Source: Plakobranchus ocellatus | Lineage: Eukaryota; Mollusca; Gastropoda; Plakobranchidae | NCBI GenBank assembly: GCA_019648995.1 | Contig: BLXT01000588.1 | Coordinates: 4,041,096 to 4,063,494 of the forward strand | Length of the DNA: 22,399 nt | Direction: 5' to 3' | In this document: piece after piece, positions 13,601 to 19,600 of the stretch | Layout of the letters: each line of letters opens with the position of its first letter | Position numbering within the stretch: the stretch's first letter is position 1 | The notes under the pieces: generated by a model | Told to the model about the DNA's origin: nothing | The model's database searches: none | What the model saw: the letters and a program-made list of their open reading frames with translations, nothing else | Program-made: the position numbers and the translations under genes

Positions 13601-16600
13601 AATATTACTCAACATTGTTGCTTTTATATTTTCCTTTAGCTTCGCGTAGAAGCCAAGGATGGCGGCAATCCAGCGGCGTCGGCGGTTGCCTTGGTTACCA
13701 TCAATGTACTAAGAAATCTCTTCGCCCCTGTATTTGTTGAGCCTAGTTATGAAGTAACCATCTTTGAGACGAGAAATCTCGACTCATCTTTCCTGACAGT
13801 CAGAGCCACTGATGCCGACAACAGGGTAAAAGTTTCAAGTCGACTTATTCACCCGTAAACTCATCTTTTCCTCAATAAATCCTGTTATAAGGTTATGCCA
13901 AAAAGCCTTTTTAGGATAGCTCTACTTCAGTAAAGCGAAACATTTGATAATATTGTCATGGCAAAAAAAAAAAGTTCGAAAGTGCTCTCGAAGTCTCTTA
14001 GTTATTTTCTGTTGAAGTTCCTTAGGCAATTGAAGAAGCTATTTTATCAAATCTTTGAAATCTTTGTTAAGTATTATTACAAAATGTATTGCTCCTTTAT
14101 TCCAGTTTCTTGATCGGTAAAATGCTAACAAAATCAGGCTTAACATCCCCGGAATTTATGAAACTATAACTATACACATTTTTTTTTTGCTTCTCTCAAA
14201 CTTCCCAGGCGCCGTACAACCAGACAAGGTATACAATCAGAAACGATGGTCTGAATACCCTGGGAGAGGAATACTTTTTCATTGATTCAGTGACAGGCGA
14301 AATCTTCCTCAGACAGTCCTTGCTCAATGATCCTCTTGACACGCAAGTGTACACGGTACGTTTTTAAAATGATGCTTCTTTTCATGCGGATCCTCAAGAA
14401 AAGACTCTACTCATTGCAACCACTGAAAAGCTCAAACACTAAATATATTTGTGTAGGCTGAATAAAAATGTATTAAAAAAATAGGTTTGAAAAAGAAGAT
14501 TCCGTGTCGTAGATGCTCTTGTTTGTGAAACAGGTTTTTATTCCCCTTGTCCGTTTTCATTATGACTTTTCCATTCTCTAATAAACCAATCTGTTTGAGA
14601 GTTTGTAGGAATACATGCCTTGTTCATAAAACAATATGTGTGCATTATTTCAACCGCTGAACGATAATTTAAAAGTCTTTATGTGCTGTGAATCTGATTG
14701 TAAAGTGAGAAACTCTCATATCTCATTTTACTCTGATATTGCGACATGTTTGTTTGTTTATCACTTCAAAATAGCATGAAGACATGAGTAGATTTTGGTA
14801 AGAATAATATCGAAGAGAAATGAAATTTAACAGGACATTTTTATCGATTAAGTTACTCTGCTGATTTACAAGAAAAATGGAATTACTTTTAAAATTATGC
14901 AAAATCAAACAAAACAAGTTCTTACACCTTCCTTCTTTAGGAAACGTACACAGTGATATTTCCTGAAAACAAAACAAAACAAAACGTATGCAGTCATTTT
15001 TTTCTCAAGATTTAATTTTTCTACATGATTTTTCTACAGTTTAACGTCGTCTCTACCGACCTGGGCACACAGCCGTTGACGTCCCTGAACCCAGCACGTG
15101 TCACTGTTAACGTGATCCGTAACAGGCAAGCACCAGTGTTCATCAACACCCCTTACGCGACGACCATCAACCGCACCCTGGGTATCAGTCTCTCAGTGTG
15201 GCAAGTGGAGGCTATAGACTCAGACACTGATGTGAGTTACGGCTTCTCTCCTTCTGGATTGACACCATGCACATAAAGCACATTATCACCTTATTTTGTT
15301 GTTTCAAAATTATTTTTATAGAATTGATTGAGAACTGAAAATTTTAGTTGCAAGTTTTGATGCTTGTGATATGTTCCAAAGGACTTGGACATTGCATCTC
15401 GTACCCATAAATATAGCAAAAAGTATAAGAGCCTTGTGAAAACAAGTTGTTTTCAGACCTTGTAAAGATATGGAGTCGTTAAAAACCTACTTAAAGCTTT
15501 TTGTTTTTGGTTTGATTGGAAAGGGTTGACAGGAAATAAACATGGTATTAGAGCCTAGTGAAAACAAGTTGTTTTCAGGACTTAAAAAGATATGGAGTCG
15601 GTAAAAATTAAACCTGCATATAGTTTCTTTTTTTTGTTTTGTTTTTGCTTTGGAAAGGGTTGACGGTATATTCACATTACTCTATGCCAGGTCTAGCACT
15701 TAGAAACGAAGAAGGAAGAGAGAATTTTCAGTACATTTTTCTCAGCTAAACTTGAATAAATCATCAAATAATTCAAACTACCATACCACAAGCAAGAGAT
15801 AAGCTGAGTCCGATATACCTATTTCGATTAGTCAGCAGGCAGACCTTTAATTTAAGTCAATCTTTTACAGTAGAAAAAAAAATATGAAAATGAAATGACG
15901 CACATTGTGATAATACCTTTAAATCTTTAATAATAATTAAAAAAAAAACAACTACATATGTAAAGTTAGGAATTGCATAAAAAAAATTAAAGAATGTCAC
16001 TCTCTCTCAGGAAAAACAAATAAAATAGCGTGGTGGGTTCTTTAAAATTACTTCGTGATTAACTAAATCAATTTGAGCTCTTTCGTTTCTTTTGTTGAAT
16101 CAGCAAAAGCCAACAATAATTGCCTAACATGAAGCAAGATGGATAGATTTGAATTCCTAAGAAAACGAAATTCGTTAAGTAAGAAAAAAAAATTTTCTCC
16201 TTCGAAATGATTTTTATACTCTATGGTTAAATTCCAAATCGCTTAGGAGCAAAGAAAGTTCCTTTATCATAGCTGTAAATTTTTAGTTAACAGATTCTGT
16301 TTTCATAGAACCATGTAATGTATCTATCATTGGAATTTTGTTTCTCAGGCACCCTACAACACAGTGACCTATGACCTTATTGGCGACGGAGATTCCCAGG
16401 TGATCTTCGCCATCAATTCTGTCTCTGGTCTGATCAGTCTATCACAGGGCGTTATCATCCAGGACACTCAAGTCTACTCTGTAAGTCTCCACTGCAATAA
16501 AGAATAATTTTTGCGACAAACAAATATACAAAATTGTGCAGATTAATGAATAAGCATTGAATTTATAAATAAAGACAGATTAAGCAAAATTTCCAGTATT

Positions 16601-19600
16601 GACAAATCGAACAATTAACCACAATAGATAAATTCCGTGGATAGCGTTATGTGGAAAATTTATGTACATATAACTTTAGATAAAATAGGTCCACAAGTAT
16701 TCAGGAGTAAAATTGATTCATTTAAAAATCTAAATTTGATAATAAAAAAATTAAATATGGTTTGTAGTGTCTAAAAACATACTTTATTACCAAATAAAAT
16801 GTGACTTTCTCTTACAACCATTCTTTGTCGAAATAGCTCAAAAAGACTGATGGCATTGGACGAATTGGTAGAAAAATATTAAAACAGTCTCTTGTCTCCA
16901 CTCTATTTGAGGAAGGTCTGTACCAAAACCTCGAAGTGATTGACCTTTGATAACACGAGGTGTAAAAACTTACTCCTCTAGCAAGGCAAACATGTGTTCT
17001 GTTTTTTAAAATATGTCTCTAACCTTTATTTTCCTTCACAGATCCGGGTACGAGCTCGAGATGGAGGTACTCCTCGCCTGTCCTCCACTGCTGTGGTCAC
17101 TGTCAACATCAACAGAAACTTGTTTGCACCTCAGTTCTCCCAGGCAACATACGAGACAACAATTCTAGAAACCCAAGCACCTGGCACTCTGGTGCAGTTT
17201 GGAACTCCGATTTCCGCGACAGATAATGATTTGCAGGTAAGATATTAAAAAGGTTTAATATAATTTTATGTTCAAAACCTACAAACATTTTGCTGGGATA
17301 AATGACAAGTGACTGTTGAGTTTTTTTTGCTTTTTTTTTTTTACTTTTTCTGAATTAGAATGAGCAACTTAATAGCAATAAGCCGTAAGCTCATAAGGTT
17401 AAACAAACAAATACACAATCAACAACAACAAAAGAGTTCAAAAAAGACCTTGCACTTAAACTAAACAGGTCTTGCACAATGGCCTTTAATGCTCATCGAT
17501 ATTCTCTTGAATCATCTTCTTAGGGGTCCTTTATACGTTGTAAAAATTTCTCCATTGAATAATTCATATCTTTTGGTAATTGTGAATTCAAAATCATACC
17601 ATACAAACCATTTTTTTTGTAATGATTCCGCTTTTTTTCATTATGCACCAATACCCTGATTTATTCACATATAGGCGCCTTTCAACGAGATCGAGTATTT
17701 CTTTGTGAGCTCAGCAGATGCAGACAGGTTTTACATAGACCCTGATTTGGGTCAAATCTCAGTGCGGAGAAACCTGGTTGGAGAAAGTACAGATCGATAT
17801 GTGGTGAGTATTTTCTGCTGGAAGCACAAAATGAATAAACAGGCAATCTAAGGAGGGAAGGGGAAAGAATAGGTGTGGACAGAATGTAAAAGATATACTG
17901 TAAGTTGTACTGTAGGCATGGAGGTGCGTTTGGGCACGAAAACATTCGAACAACCAGTTTTTTTTTTAATAACACGATATGAAGAAAATGATGAAGCGAA
18001 AGACGCTGGTCGAACCTGGTCCATGCATGGAACGCATTGCTTTGGGTATGTTTAGAATTTGGATTTTTCATCCTCTCAAACGATGATTAAACCGGTATTA
18101 TGTGCTCCTGCTTTTTAAAGTAGTTTATGCGAGATGAGTATAGATGAAGTCTGGGACATAATTATTTTCATTATGTGAATTTCTCCCCGTGAAATACACA
18201 AAATCGCATTTTTTATTTTTTTCCTCCATTCTCATTTTAGAAACTATGACAAGGAATATCTAGTCTTAAGAACTCGATCTAGTAAAACATTTCATGCTTT
18301 CACAGATGACCATCGCTGCCCGTGATGGTGGGAACCCATCCTTTGTCAGTCAGAACATCCAGGTCATCATCAATGTTATCCGCAACGACAATCCGCCAAT
18401 ATTTACCAATGAGCCATACTCTGCCAATATCGTAGCCAACCAAGTCCCAGGTGCCTTCATCATTCAAGTCACTGCTACAGATGCAGATGTATCGGTGAGT
18501 CAGACAAAGCTAAAATACTGATACTTGTGTGAGAACATCGCGAAGAAAACGAGAATGAAATAACACAATCTGGTGTGTTACTAGTAGTTTAAGTGATTAT
18601 GGCATCTGATTCTTTGGTTTGAATGAGACATGTATAGAGCTGTTTCTGGAGTATAAATGAGACTAAAGTGGTTTGATAAGCAAAAGCTGAGCTAAAACTA
18701 CTTTGACTAGCATAATGACTATAAAGTGGCTTGGCGCCGTTAAAACGATAAAACCGCATACTGAAAAGCCATATTATCTTGTGCATTGTAATCTTTATTC
18801 AGGCACCTTATGGAGTCGTGTCATATAGCATCATTGGAGACGATGCAGCTCCTTCTCTGTTCTCCATTGACTCTGTGAGTGGCCGCATTAGTATCCAGCA
18901 GAGCTTTAGCACGGACAGTGCTGACCAGTACAGGGTGAGGACATTTTGTTTGCTTGCATAACTTTAGTTTGCATTTCTTAACGATGCAAAACATCTATAT
19001 GGGTGCGTGCGCATGATTAAACAAATTCTTAAAAAGCATTTCTTGCCAAATTCACTTGGCTTCTTATCAAGGATTTATTGTTTTTAAACTTACCTCATAA
19101 AGAATATTGCATGCCATTCCTAAAAAGCTGGGGAAAGGGGCAGAAAACAGATCCTTGCATTTTTCATTCAATGTTAATTATATGTTTCCACTCTTAAGTT
19201 CAAACAAAATTGGAGAAATTGATCTTTGTTATGTAGTACATTAGGAAATTGTTGTTTTGGGCTTTTAATTTTGAAAAGTCACTTCAATACATTCAAAACT
19301 GTAGTCTATAAAATGCTAAACAGACATTTTTTTGGTAATTTAAGAGGATAGCCAGAAGTATCAATATATTATACATACATAAATAATAATAACTCTATAA
19401 TCATATCTCGGCCTTAGCTATGCTATACTCTATGTATTCTTCCAAAACGCACAATAATTTTTTAAGTCATGGGGTTTCAAAGCATAACAAATTTGGTAGA
19501 TTATAAAAGGCATTTTTGGGTCAAATAAATTGGATTTTCGATATGGAAACGGGGCTTACATTCTCGCAATGTTCTAAAATTTTTTTCCACCCAAAAATTT

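Noticed and set aside
17682-18071. 129-codon minus-strand open frame over exon 25 and intron 25
   Set aside because: It overlaps a well-supported plus-strand exon, shows no domain or composition of a real protein, and is a frame shadow.
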